A DNA stretch of 64,000 nucleotides from Streptomyces bluensis (GCF_014650715.1 NZ_BMVM01000007.1:186001-250000), one strand, 5' to 3'; positions 44,126 to 52,868 are shown, counted from the first letter of the stretch. Notes: generated by a model not told the origin, from the letters alone. Program-made: numbers and translations.

Positions 44126-44502
44126 GCCGCGACAAGCATCAGCGGCGACTGCTCCCGGCGTATCTGGCGACCGGCAGCGGTACCGCTTCGTTGCCCAGCA
44201 CTCTCGATACGCTGACGGCCCTGCGTGCCAGCGGCCGTCCGCTCGCGTCGTACCACACACCGGTGCACGGGCGCGTCGTCGAGCTGGTGACCGACGGTTC
44301 TCTCACCGCGGTCGAGATAGCCGGCTACCTCGGCCTCCCCGTCAGTGTCTGCCTGATGCTCGCCGAGCAACTCGTCGGTGACGGCCTGTTAAACGCCAGC
44401 GTGCCCACCCCTGATGCTCTCGCCCCCTCGCGCGCCGGCAGGCCGTCGAGGCAACTCATGGAAGAGGTGCTGAGTGGACTCCAAGCCCTCCGTGTCGCCT
44501 GA
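44122..44502 (+). CDS. cvnC: DUF742 protein CvnC with a TTA codon
   Basis: The 126-residue protein has the DUF742 winged-helix-like pattern (HGRVVELVTDGSLTAVEIAG, LPVSVCLMLAEQLVGDG). Residue 90 is encoded by TTA (44389-44391), the codon read by the bldA tRNA; I found no other in-frame TTA in the window's genes. It overlaps cvnB by 4 nt and cvnD by about 29 nt. Confidence 0.92.
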   Translation: MSRDKHQRRLLPAYLATGSGTASLPSTLDTLTALRASGRPLASYHTPVHGRVVELVTDGSLTAVEIAGYLGLPVSVCLMLAEQLVGDGLLNASVPTPDALAPSRAGRPSRQLMEEVLSGLQALRVA

Positions 44503-45100
44503 CCTGCGTCCCGCGTACCTGCCCGAGAGGGAACACCAGAGGGTCAAGATCCTTGTCGCCGGTCCCATGGGCGTGGGCAAGACGACCGCGATCAGGACGC
44601 TGTCACAGATCCCCACGCTGCACACCGAAGAAGTCATGACGGACGCGGCGGTCGGAACCGACGATCTCAGCCTCGCGGGCCTGCGGGACAAGAAGACCAC
44701 CACGGTCGGCATCGACTTCGGCCGACTGACGCTCCCGGGCGACCGGATCGTCCTGTATCTGCACGGAACTCCGGGGCAGCGGCGGTTCCTTCCCCTGTGG
44801 GAGGGGATCGCTTTCGGGGCTCTCGGTGCGCTCGTCCTGGCCGACACCCGGCGCCTGGACGAGTCCTTCGAGGTGATGGATCTCATCGAAGAGCGCGGTT
44901 TGCCGTACGCCGTGGCGGTCAATATCTTCCCTGACTCGCCCGACTACGACTTGGAGATCGTTCGCTCGAAGCTGGACCTGCACCCGGACACCCCGCTGGT
45001 CACCTGTGATGCCCGAGAGATGAACAGCAGTCTCAACGCGCTCATCGAACTGACCGCCCATTCCATATCTTCTGTCGGCGTCGGAGTCGGAGCCTCGTGA
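44474..45100 (+). CDS. cvnD: Conservon small GTPase CvnD
   Basis: The 208-residue protein carries GPMGVGKTT (P-loop, about 30-38), a conserved TTVGIDFGRL switch region and HGTPGQRRFLPLW (G3, DxxG replaced by HGTPG as usual in this family). This is the Ras-like GTPase of conservons. The GTG at 44474 inside cvnC was taken as the start; a later GTG near 44492 is possible. Confidence 0.92.
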   Translation: MDSKPSVSPDLRPAYLPEREHQRVKILVAGPMGVGKTTAIRTLSQIPTLHTEEVMTDAAVGTDDLSLAGLRDKKTTTVGIDFGRLTLPGDRIVLYLHGTPGQRRFLPLWEGIAFGALGALVLADTRRLDESFEVMDLIEERGLPYAVAVNIFPDSPDYDLEIVRSKLDLHPDTPLVTCDAREMNSSLNALIELTAHSISSVGVGVGAS

Positions 45101-46392
45101 GCATCACACCACCAGCCGTGACCGCTGTGCCCCTGCACGGGCCCGAGCACGCGGCCAACCCCCAGCGAAGCTACGAACTGCTGCGGCTTCAGGGACCGGT
45201 CGGCCTCGCGGAGGTCGCACCTGGTGTCGTTGTCCATCTGGTGACCGACTACCGGGCGGCGCTCGACCTCCTGCAGGACACCGACACCTGGACCAAGGAC
45301 ACCCGGAGCTGGCTGCCGCAGGTTCCCGAGAACAGCCCGATCAGACCGTTGGTGGAGTGGCGGCCGAGCCTCTTCTTCGCGGACGGTGAAGAGCACGCGC
45401 ATCTGCGCAAGGTGATCACTGACAGCTTCGGCCTGCTCGATCCGTACGATGTCCGCGTTCTGACGTTCCGTCATGCCGACCGTCTTCTCCAGGATTTCGC
45501 CGCCGACGGAACGGTCGACCTCGTCAGCCAGTACGCACAGCAGCTGCCCCTGATGGTGTTCAACGCACTGTTCGGCATGGGGGACGAATACGGTCCCCAG
45601 CTGGTGCGGGCTCTCTCCGCGATGATGGACACCGATCCGGAGAAGAAGGCAGAAGGCGCCCAGTCGTTCGGCGCGTACCTGCAGACCCTGTATCAGACCA
45701 AGGCCGCACAGCGCGGCCACGACCTGACCTCCTGGTTCATCGACCACCCCAACGGGCTGAGCCAGGAAGAGGCGATCAACCAGATCCTCATCACCCTGGG
45801 CGCGGGGAACGAGCCGACGGCCAACCTCATCGCGAACACCTGCGTCCGGATGCTGAGCGACGACCGGTACTACGGCACGCTCACCACCGGAAGTCTGCCC
45901 ATCCAGCACGCCATCGACGACGCTCTGTGGAACGACTCGCCGCTGGCCAACTACAGCTTCCACTTCCCCAAGGAGGACATCACCTTTCACGGCAAACGCA
46001 TTCCCGCCGGCTCCCCGGTCATGGTCTCGTACGCCGCCGCCAACACCTGCCCGCACGCCGGGGTGCCGTCCGACGGCTACCGCTCGGGAACCAAGGCGCA
46101 CCTGGCCTTCGCCGCCGGCCCCCACACCTGTCCGGCCCGCGACCTCGCCCTGCTGATCGCGACCGCCGCGATCGAGAGACTCGCCAGCTACCTGCCGGAC
46201 ATCGAACTCGCCGTCTCCCCGGATCAGCTGACCTACCGCGACGGAGCCATCCACCGGACACTCACCTCACTGCCCGCCCGGTTCACTCCGCTGACCCCCG
46301 ACGCCAACGGCGCCACCCCCTGGAGCCGGAACTCCGCCGACCCCAAGACGGACACGGGGCCTCCTCAACAGCAGGCAACCGCGAGTCGGTGA
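45097..46392 (+). CDS. cvnE: CYP157-type cytochrome P450 (CvnE)
   Basis: The 431-residue protein has the I-helix TLGAGNEPTANL and the haem Cys in FAAGPHTCPAR (C345). The ExxR motif of the K-helix is missing: the aligned part reads DDALW (about 274-278), so neither the Glu nor the Arg is present, a departure known from the CYP157 family of conservons. The start overlaps the cvnD stop (GTGA). The substrate is unknown; its place between a conservon and a diterpene operon raises the possibility of a terpenoid ligand. Confidence 0.92.
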   Translation: MSITPPAVTAVPLHGPEHAANPQRSYELLRLQGPVGLAEVAPGVVVHLVTDYRAALDLLQDTDTWTKDTRSWLPQVPENSPIRPLVEWRPSLFFADGEEHAHLRKVITDSFGLLDPYDVRVLTFRHADRLLQDFAADGTVDLVSQYAQQLPLMVFNALFGMGDEYGPQLVRALSAMMDTDPEKKAEGAQSFGAYLQTLYQTKAAQRGHDLTSWFIDHPNGLSQEEAINQILITLGAGNEPTANLIANTCVRMLSDDRYYGTLTTGSLPIQHAIDDALWNDSPLANYSFHFPKEDITFHGKRIPAGSPVMVSYAAANTCPHAGVPSDGYRSGTKAHLAFAAGPHTCPARDLALLIATAAIERLASYLPDIELAVSPDQLTYRDGAIHRTLTSLPARFTPLTPDANGATPWSRNSADPKTDTGPPQQQATASR

Positions 46393-46421
46393 CCTCTTCC
46401 TAACCTGCTCTCCTCACCGCG

Positions 46422-46462
46422 TCGCGGTGGTGCCACCCGGCGGTACGACGGCACCACCGCGA
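46422..46462 (+). terminator. Terminator after the conservon
   Basis: A 13-bp perfect stem (46422-46434 with 46450-46462) and a 15-nt loop lie 30 nt after the cvnE stop. Confidence 0.7.
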
Positions 46463-46553
46463 CACTCGCGGGATAAAGCGCTGCCTCCGGCCCCATCCCT
46501 CTGCCCGAACGGAATCGCACCAACGGTTCTTGACCGAAAGGGGATCACCACCG

Positions 46554-47636
46554 ATGACGGACACACTTCCCGGCACCGACCTGCCGGGCCTCTCCTCCGT
46601 ACGACACAAGGTGGGCGCGGCTCTCACTGGATTCCTGGATGCCAAGGACCAAGCCGCGCCGGGAACCGAACTCCGTTACCTGACCACGACCTTGCGCGGG
46701 CTTCTCTCCAGCGGGAAACGGCTTCGAGCCGTGTTGTGCGTGTACGGATGGCAGGCCGCCGGAGCCACCGGAGAGATAACGCCCGCCATACGCGCGGCGG
46801 CCAGCCTCGAACTCTTCCAGGCGTTCGCCCTGGTGCACGACGACGTGATGGACGACAGCGATGTCCGCCGCGGCCGGCCGTCCGCCCACCGCGCGCTCGC
46901 CGCCGCGTACACCGACAGCGGCGGTCCGCACGGCCGCGCCGAGGCACACGGTATGGGTGCGGCTGTGCTGCTCGGGGACCTGGCACTGGTGTGGTCCGAC
47001 GAACTCCTCCACACCGCGAGCCCCACCCCCAGCCGGCTCGCCACGGTGCTCCCCCTGGTGGCCGAGATGCGCAGCGAAATCATGTACGGCCAGCTCCTGG
47101 ACCTCCAGACCACCGGCCGACTGACCGGTGACGTCGAAACAGCACTGCGCGTCATCCGGTACAAGACCGCCAAGTACACCGTTGAACGCCCCCTTCACAT
47201 CGGGGCGGCCCTGGCCGGAGCCGCCCCGCCCGTGCTCGACGCGTGCACCGCCTTCGGTATCCCACTAGGAGAAGCGTTTCAGCTGCGCGACGACCTGCTC
47301 GGCGTGTTCGGCGATCCCGCCCGGACCGGCAAGTCGGTTCTGGACGACCTTCGCGAGGGCAAGGCCACCGTGCTGATGGCTCTGGCGGTCCAACGCGCGT
47401 CCCCCACCGAACTCAGCACCTTGCGCAGGCTCGTCGGCCGAAGCGACCTGACCGAGGACCAGGCCTCCCACGTCCGCGAGATCCTGGACGCGACCGGCGC
47501 CAGGCAGACAGTGGAAGAAATGATCACCACACGCCGGGACGCCGCCCTCACCGCTCTGGACGAGGCTCCCTTCGCCGAAGCAGCCACCGCCCGACTGCGC
47601 GAGATCGCCCTGACCGCCACGGAGCGGCAGGCGTGA
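46554..47636 (+). CDS. Geranylgeranyl diphosphate synthase (polyprenyl synthetase)
   Basis: The 360-residue protein carries the first aspartate-rich motif DDVMD (96-100, in LVHDDVMDDSDVRRG) and the second in LRDDLLGVFGD (about 245-255). It is an all-helical trans-prenyltransferase; the cyclase context indicates a C20 product. The ATG at 46554 follows AAAGGGGATCACC. It is the first gene of the four-gene diterpene operon and may have its own promoter after the conservon terminator. Confidence 0.93.
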   Translation: MTDTLPGTDLPGLSSVRHKVGAALTGFLDAKDQAAPGTELRYLTTTLRGLLSSGKRLRAVLCVYGWQAAGATGEITPAIRAAASLELFQAFALVHDDVMDDSDVRRGRPSAHRALAAAYTDSGGPHGRAEAHGMGAAVLLGDLALVWSDELLHTASPTPSRLATVLPLVAEMRSEIMYGQLLDLQTTGRLTGDVETALRVIRYKTAKYTVERPLHIGAALAGAAPPVLDACTAFGIPLGEAFQLRDDLLGVFGDPARTGKSVLDDLREGKATVLMALAVQRASPTELSTLRRLVGRSDLTEDQASHVREILDATGARQTVEEMITTRRDAALTALDEAPFAEAATARLREIALTATERQA

Positions 47637-47682
47637 CCGCCCGCCCGTACACCCGTCACCGGACCCGTGAGGTGGAGAGCAC

Positions 47683-49299
47683 ATGAGCGGAACGGCCGTG
47701 AGCACAACCTACGCCGACCAGGCCGCACGCCTGGTGGCCAAGACCGATCAGGACCCGTGGGGCAGCGTCCGCCCCTCCCTGTACGAGACCGCCCGGGTCA
47801 TATCGACGGCCCCCTGGCTGCCCGGGGAGCCGCGCCGTGTCGCATATCTGCTGCAGGAGCAGGCGCCCGACGGCAGTTGGGGCGAAGGACCTGAACCCTA
47901 CCGGCTTCTGCCGACGCTCAGCGCGGTGGAAGCGGCGCTCGCGGTCCTGCGGCGAGGCTCCACGTCCGCGGAGATCACCCGACGGCTCGCGACCGCGGTG
48001 GACAGGGGCCTGGCCGCGCTACGCGCGTTGCCCTCGGCAGGACCGTGGCCCGACACCGCCGCGGCCGAAATCCTTGTCCCCAGCCTCATCGCGAGGATCC
48101 ACGAGCAGGTGGCCCTCACCGCCGAGGACGACATACCGGGCCTCGAAGGATGGCGCCCGGGGCCCGGCCCCACGGTCCCCCGAGGCTATGACCGGGCCGC
48201 ACCCGCGTACGTGGCGAAGCGGTGCGCCTCGGCGGGCAGCCTCCCCGTCAAGCTTCACCACACGTTCGAAGGCGTGGCCGGGTACCTGCCTCAGTCGCTC
48301 ATACCCGACGGGCAGGACCTGCTGGGCAGTTCTCCGGCCGCCACCGCCGCGCGAGCCGCATGGGCATCGCCGGCCCTCACGGCGGGAGCCGTGGCGGCCC
48401 TCGAACCCGTGGCGCGGCGCTACTCGGGTCTGTTCCCCGAGGCGGCCCCGATTCTCGTCTTCGAGCGGCTGTGGGTCGCCGCCGCGCTGGCGCGCGTCCA
48501 CCTGCCGGCCGCTGCCCTGCCCACCGTCCGGCGGTGGACCACCGACATCTACGACCCTCAGGGAGTACGCGGCGCGCCCGGCCTCATGGCAGACGCCGAC
48601 GACACCGCCATGGCCGTGCTGGTGGCCTCGCTCGTCGGCCTGCCGTACACCCCTGAGCCGCTCGACCTGTTCCACAACGGCAGCCACTACGACTGTTACA
48701 TCGGCGAGGACACCGGATCGATCACCGCGAACGCCCACGCTCTCCAAGCGCTGGGCAGCTATCTGAGCCGTCACCCCGAAGCACAGCACACCTACGGCCC
48801 TCGCACGGAGAAACTGCGCGACTGGCTCATCAGCCGGCAGCAGCCCGAAGGGCCATGGCCCGACAAATGGCATGCCTCCCCCTATTACGCCACCATGCGG
48901 TGCGTGACCGCGCTCGCGCGGTACGGCGAAGACCACGCGTCCACGGCCGTCCGAGCGGCCGCCGCCTGGACGGTGGAAACCCAGCACGACGACGGTTCAT
49001 GGGGCATATGGGGCGGCACCGTCGAAGAGACCGCGTATGCCGCACAGATCCTGCTGTCCACCGCCGCCCCCACGCGGCAGCCACAGCACGCTCGCGCACT
49101 GGAGCGTGCCGAGGCCTACTTGAACGCCGCAGCGGGCCGGGGCCACCGCCACCCGGCCCTGTGGCACGACAAAACCCTGTACGCACCCGACGCGATGATC
49201 GAAGCGGAAGTGCTCGCGGTACGGGAGGCACTGCGGACACGCCACGGCGTCGACCGGGCAGGGACCACACAGACAGCCGCGGAAAGGACCGAAGCGTGA
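47683..49299 (+). CDS. Class II diterpene cyclase (copalyl diphosphate synthase type)
   Basis: The 538-residue protein has the class II motif DADD (304-307, LMADADDTAMAVL), the general acid of protonation-initiated cyclases, and QW-like repeats (PDGSWGEG, DDGSWGIWGG). It would cyclise GGPP to a labdane-type bicyclic diphosphate such as copalyl diphosphate. The N-terminal YADQAARLVAKTDQDPWGS is typical of bacterial CPS. No class I DDxxD is seen, so it needs a partner. GAGAG precedes the ATG at 47683. Confidence 0.93.
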   Translation: MSGTAVSTTYADQAARLVAKTDQDPWGSVRPSLYETARVISTAPWLPGEPRRVAYLLQEQAPDGSWGEGPEPYRLLPTLSAVEAALAVLRRGSTSAEITRRLATAVDRGLAALRALPSAGPWPDTAAAEILVPSLIARIHEQVALTAEDDIPGLEGWRPGPGPTVPRGYDRAAPAYVAKRCASAGSLPVKLHHTFEGVAGYLPQSLIPDGQDLLGSSPAATAARAAWASPALTAGAVAALEPVARRYSGLFPEAAPILVFERLWVAAALARVHLPAAALPTVRRWTTDIYDPQGVRGAPGLMADADDTAMAVLVASLVGLPYTPEPLDLFHNGSHYDCYIGEDTGSITANAHALQALGSYLSRHPEAQHTYGPRTEKLRDWLISRQQPEGPWPDKWHASPYYATMRCVTALARYGEDHASTAVRAAAAWTVETQHDDGSWGIWGGTVEETAYAAQILLSTAAPTRQPQHARALERAEAYLNAAAGRGHRHPALWHDKTLYAPDAMIEAEVLAVREALRTRHGVDRAGTTQTAAERTEA

Positions 49300-50657
49300 C
49301 GGCCAGCATGAACGTTCCGCCGATCGCCCCCGGGAAGCTGCCGCTCATCGGGCACGCCGTGCCCCTGATCAGGGACCGTCTGGCGTTCATCCAACGCCTG
49401 CGCACCTACGGCCCCATCGTCCGCGTCACCGTCGGCCCGAAGACCCTGACCGTGGTCAACTCGCCCGAGCTGATGCACCGGATGCTCACCAGCCAGGCCG
49501 ACCAGTTCACCAAAGGGCTGCTCTTCGAAAAGCTCAAGCTCTTCGGCAAGGACGCCCTGCCGGTCGCGGAAGGCAAACCGCACCTGCGCCGGCGCCGCAT
49601 GATGCAGCCGGCCTTCCACCGCGAGCAGATCGCCGGCTACGTCACCACCATGCGCGACACCGTCGAGCCGTACATCACGAGTTGGCACGACGGAACCCCG
49701 CTGGATCTGAAGACCGAGATGCAGCTGATGACCCAGGGCGTCGTCATGGCCGCCCTGTTCTCCTCGTCCCCCGAGCGCGAACCCGCCCACACGATCCTCG
49801 ACAGCGTCGACACCGTCTTCAGGACCGCCATTCAGCGTGCCCTGATGCCCGTCTCGGCGCTGGAACGGCTCCCCCTCCGGCGCAACCGAAGGGCCAAGGC
49901 CGCCGGCACCGCGCTGCGCAGCGCGGTCGCCGACATCATCGCCGAACACCGCACGCATCCCGGCGCGTACGACGACATCGTGTCGCTGCTCCTGACCGCC
50001 CGGGACGAAACCGGAGCGCCACTGCCCGACGACGAGATCCTGTCCGAGGTCACCGGACTGCTCGCCGCGGGCTCCGAGACGACCGCGGTCGTCCTCGCCT
50101 GGCTGTTCCACGAACTGGGCCGCAACCCGGACCTGGAGCGCCAACTGCACGAGGAAGTCGACCCGGTGCTCGCCGAAGGCCCGCTCACCGTCGACAAGAT
50201 TCCCCGCCTGCCCTTCACCCGCCGGCTCGTCAGCGAGACACTGCGCCTCTACAGCCCCGCGTGGCTCGTGACCCGGCGGACCATCGCGCCCGTGACACTC
50301 GGCGAGTTCACCCTGCCCGCCGGGGAAGACGTGATCTGGAGCGCGTACGCACTGCACCGGGACCCCGGTCTCTATCCCGATCCGCTGCGCTTCGACCCCG
50401 ACCGCTGGCTGCCCGAGCGTCCCCAGCCGCCCAAGGGGGCCTTCATCCCCTTCGGTTCCGGCAAACGGATGTGCATGGGGGACGCGTTCGCCTGGACCGA
50501 GGCGACCCTCATCACCGCGATGGTCGCGTCCCGCTGGCGGCTGCGGCCGGTCCCCGGCTCCACCGTACGGCCGGTCGGCGCGATCACCACGCACCCCTCG
50601 TCCCTCCGCATGGTCCCCGAGGCCAGGCAGCACGCCCTCACGGGGAAGGCCCGATGA
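49296..50657 (+). CDS. Cytochrome P450 of the diterpene operon
   Basis: The 453-residue P450 has the I-helix AAGSETTAVVL, ExxR in SETLRLYSP (E314-R317) and the haem loop FGSGKRMCMG (C393). The sequence most resembles terpene-oxidising P450s of the PtlI/CYP183-like group. Its GTG overlaps the stop of the class II cyclase gene. It probably hydroxylates the labdane hydrocarbon. Confidence 0.92.
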   Translation: MTASMNVPPIAPGKLPLIGHAVPLIRDRLAFIQRLRTYGPIVRVTVGPKTLTVVNSPELMHRMLTSQADQFTKGLLFEKLKLFGKDALPVAEGKPHLRRRRMMQPAFHREQIAGYVTTMRDTVEPYITSWHDGTPLDLKTEMQLMTQGVVMAALFSSSPEREPAHTILDSVDTVFRTAIQRALMPVSALERLPLRRNRRAKAAGTALRSAVADIIAEHRTHPGAYDDIVSLLLTARDETGAPLPDDEILSEVTGLLAAGSETTAVVLAWLFHELGRNPDLERQLHEEVDPVLAEGPLTVDKIPRLPFTRRLVSETLRLYSPAWLVTRRTIAPVTLGEFTLPAGEDVIWSAYALHRDPGLYPDPLRFDPDRWLPERPQPPKGAFIPFGSGKRMCMGDAFAWTEATLITAMVASRWRLRPVPGSTVRPVGAITTHPSSLRMVPEARQHALTGKAR

Positions 50658-51616
50658 CCGACACGACCCGCACGATCCCCCGCGTCCTGCCCATGCCCGA
50701 CCTGCGGGACTCCTTCCCCGGGCCCTTCCCGGCCAGCCCCTACGCCGACGACATCGAGCAGCACGCCGCCCGGTGGCTGCACACCTTCCCACTCGTCACC
50801 TCACCACGCGCACGGAGCGCCCTGTCCAACATCACGGGCCAGGGCATGGCCCGCACCTTCCCGACGGCCGACCTGGACGACCTTCTGCTCTGCGCCGACC
50901 TGTTCCTGTGGCTCACCGCGTTCGACGACGCGCACGGTGAGGCCACAGGAGCCCGCGACCCGGCCCGTCTGGTCCGGCAGATCAGTGAGAGCGTCCACCT
51001 CCTGGCAGGCCACGAGGAGCCGCCGGCCGGGCCCGGCGTCTTCGGTGCCGCGCTGCACGATCTCCTGGCCCGGCTCCGGCAACGGGCCACGCCCACGCAG
51101 TATCTGCGGATCACCGCACACCTGCGGGACAACCTCTTCGGCATCCTGTGGGAGGCGCATCACCTCGCCCGACCCGGCCACGTCACCTTGGCCGATTACC
51201 GTGCGATGCGCCCTCATACGGTCTTCGTGCGAACCCTCATGGCGACCGCGGACCTCATGCTCGGGTACGAACTCACCGAGCAGGAGAGGTCCTTGGCCTC
51301 GGTGCGGGAACTGGAGACGGCCGTCGCGGACCTCGCCGGCTGGATCAACGACCTCGCCTCGTACGCGAAGGAGACAGCTCATGAAGGGCCGGGCCAGCTC
51401 GGCCTTCCCACGCTGCTGATGCGAGAGCACACGTGTGACCTCGACGAAGCGTTCCGGCGGGCCTCTCGCATGTGCGAACAGCGAGCCACGGTGGCCAGTG
51501 CCCGAATCGCCGAACTGACTGCGCGTGAAGGGCCGCTCGCCGATCACGCGCGGGCCGCCAAGTCCATCGCGTCCTCGTACGCCTGGCACATCCATCACTC
51601 CCGCTACCAGATGTGA
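50654..51616 (+). CDS. Class I terpene synthase (diterpene synthase)
   Basis: The 320-residue protein has an aspartate-rich DDAHGE (91-96, DDxxxE type) and the second metal motif NDLASYAKE (232-240, NDxxSxxKE), as required for ionisation of an allylic diphosphate. With the class II cyclase upstream it would accept a bicyclic diphosphate. The ATG overlaps the P450 stop (ATGA). It ends the operon. Confidence 0.92.
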   Translation: MTDTTRTIPRVLPMPDLRDSFPGPFPASPYADDIEQHAARWLHTFPLVTSPRARSALSNITGQGMARTFPTADLDDLLLCADLFLWLTAFDDAHGEATGARDPARLVRQISESVHLLAGHEEPPAGPGVFGAALHDLLARLRQRATPTQYLRITAHLRDNLFGILWEAHHLARPGHVTLADYRAMRPHTVFVRTLMATADLMLGYELTEQERSLASVRELETAVADLAGWINDLASYAKETAHEGPGQLGLPTLLMREHTCDLDEAFRRASRMCEQRATVASARIAELTAREGPLADHARAAKSIASSYAWHIHHSRYQM

Positions 51617-51734
51617 GCCTCAGGCCTCACGTCACGTGGCTGCCCGGCCCGGGGTACATCGGGGCGCCGGAAGCGCGTAGGTCCGGACAGGCCGGTACCG
51701 TTCCCGGCGATGCCGTTGTGCGGAAGGGGCGGGC

Positions 51735-52082
51735 ATGGGACGCAGGTGGGGATGGCTGGGCATCGCCGTGGGCGCGGCCGCGGTGCTGGGGCTACTGGCG
51801 ATACCCAACGACAGTGGGGGCAACGCGTACGGCGGCGCCCTGTGCGCGTCGGTGATGGGGGGTCCGGACGGTGATCAGCCCATCACCACGCTCGTGGACG
51901 GGGTCGACGAGGCGGACGCCAAGGAGGCCGTCCGCACCGCCCTGCTGGATTGCGAACGCCGACGCGGCAGCCGCCTCGGCTGGGCCCTGGCGGCGGCCAC
52001 CCCCACGGCCATACTTCTCGGCGGCCTCCTGGCCACACTCCCGCCCCGGGGCCGCCGGGCGGCGGAGCCGCACTACCGCTGA
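51735..52082 (+). CDS. Hypothetical small membrane protein
   Basis: The 115-residue protein (MGRRWGWLGIAVGAAAVLGL) has an N-terminal hydrophobic segment, a loop with one Cys (GGALCASVMGGPDGD), another Cys in LLDCERRRGSRLGW, and a second hydrophobic segment (AAATPTAILLGGLLATL). The two cysteines could form a disulfide in the exported loop. I do not recognise the family; the start is the ATG after GGGGCGGGC. Confidence 0.6.
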   Translation: MGRRWGWLGIAVGAAAVLGLLAIPNDSGGNAYGGALCASVMGGPDGDQPITTLVDGVDEADAKEAVRTALLDCERRRGSRLGWALAAATPTAILLGGLLATLPPRGRRAAEPHYR

Positions 52083-52216
52083 TCCACCAGACGCGACGAC
52101 CAGGGCAGGGACGATCGCGAGGATGCCGAGTACCGCGAGGGCGGCGTCGAGAGCGTCCGTGCCAGGACGGAAACCGGCGCGGCGGCCCGGTGTCAGGGGC
52201 CGGCGCGGTACCACGG

Positions 52217-52251
52217 CCGCGGGCCCCGGATCGGTGATCCGGGGCCCGCGG
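52217..52251. terminator. Bidirectional terminator
   Basis: A perfect 16-bp stem (52217-52232 with 52236-52251) and a 3-nt loop lie between the convergent membrane protein gene and the peptide gene. Confidence 0.85.
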
Positions 52252-52268
52252 GTGAGCATACGAGGTGG

Positions 52269-52499
52269 TCAGCCGGCGGTGGCGTGGACGCCCGCGCCGA
52301 GGCCCGCGGCGTGGACGCTCGCGCCGACGCCCGCGCCAACGCCCTCGGCCGAGGCGGCGGCCATGAGGCCGGCACCGACACCGGCGAGCGGCGTGTCGAG
52401 GAACAGGCCGCCGGAGGCGCCTGCCGCGAGGCCGCCGGAGACGTTGTCCAGGTCGGCGTCGGACATCTCGGCAGTGGCAACCTGGGAGGTGAGGTTCAT
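52269..52499 (-). CDS. Double-glycine leader peptide, Gly/Ala-rich (RiPP/bacteriocin-like)
   Basis: The 76-residue protein MNLTSQVATAEMSDADLDNV continues SGGLAAGASGG: a leader with SDADLDNVSGG and a double glycine at 22-23, as in bacteriocin and lanthipeptide-type precursors. The following about 53 residues are Gly/Ala/Val-rich (GVGAGLMAAASAEGVGAGVG, ASVHAAGLGAGVHATAG), contain no Cys and few Ser/Thr, so lanthionine formation is unlikely. Similar peptides are labelled type A2 lantipeptides in some Streptomyces, but that label may be wrong. No modifying enzyme, peptidase or transporter gene is adjacent. The start at 52499 has AGGGA upstream; an in-frame ATG at 52526 is less likely. Confidence 0.65.
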   Translation of the reverse strand: MNLTSQVATAEMSDADLDNVSGGLAAGASGGLFLDTPLAGVGAGLMAAASAEGVGAGVGASVHAAGLGAGVHATAG

Positions 52500-52536
52500 A
52501 ACGCGCGGTTCCCTTCGCATCAGCAATTCGGAATGG

Positions 52537-52572
52537 CGAGGTCCGCCCGGTTTCCCCGCCGGGCGGACCTCG
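52537..52572 (-). terminator. Stem-loop just upstream of the peptide gene
   Basis: A 14-bp perfect stem (52537-52550 with 52559-52572) and an 8-nt loop end 38 nt before the ATG of the peptide gene. It could end transcription from the methyltransferase gene or act as a leader attenuator. Confidence 0.65.
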
Positions 52573-52739
52573 TCATGCGCAGGATCAAAGCACGTCGGCG
52601 TAGGCGCGGCCAGCCGCTCGGAGCCTGATCAGGGCGCATCGCGAAAGCAGACGTCACGGGTGTGGCAGCGCGGTGACCGAAGGTACCGGCACCTTCACAC
52701 GGCCTGCCGTCCCGCTGCACGCACGACTGTTGCCACGGG

Positions 52740-52766
52740 CTCCCGCGACGGTCACCGTCGCGGGAG
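52740..52766 (-). terminator. Terminator after the methyltransferase gene
   Basis: A 27-nt inverted repeat with 13-bp arms and a 1-nt centre lies about 100 nt downstream of the stop at 52869. The rest of the stretch 52573-52868 shows no gene that I can support. Confidence 0.6.
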
Positions 52767-52868
52767 AACCCCCGCGCGGCGGCCCAGTGGTGATGACTGT
52801 CCGGTTTCCTTACGACGTGCCGGTGAACGGTGTGCAGGTTTACCGGATGTTGCCGTTTCCCCGTTCCG

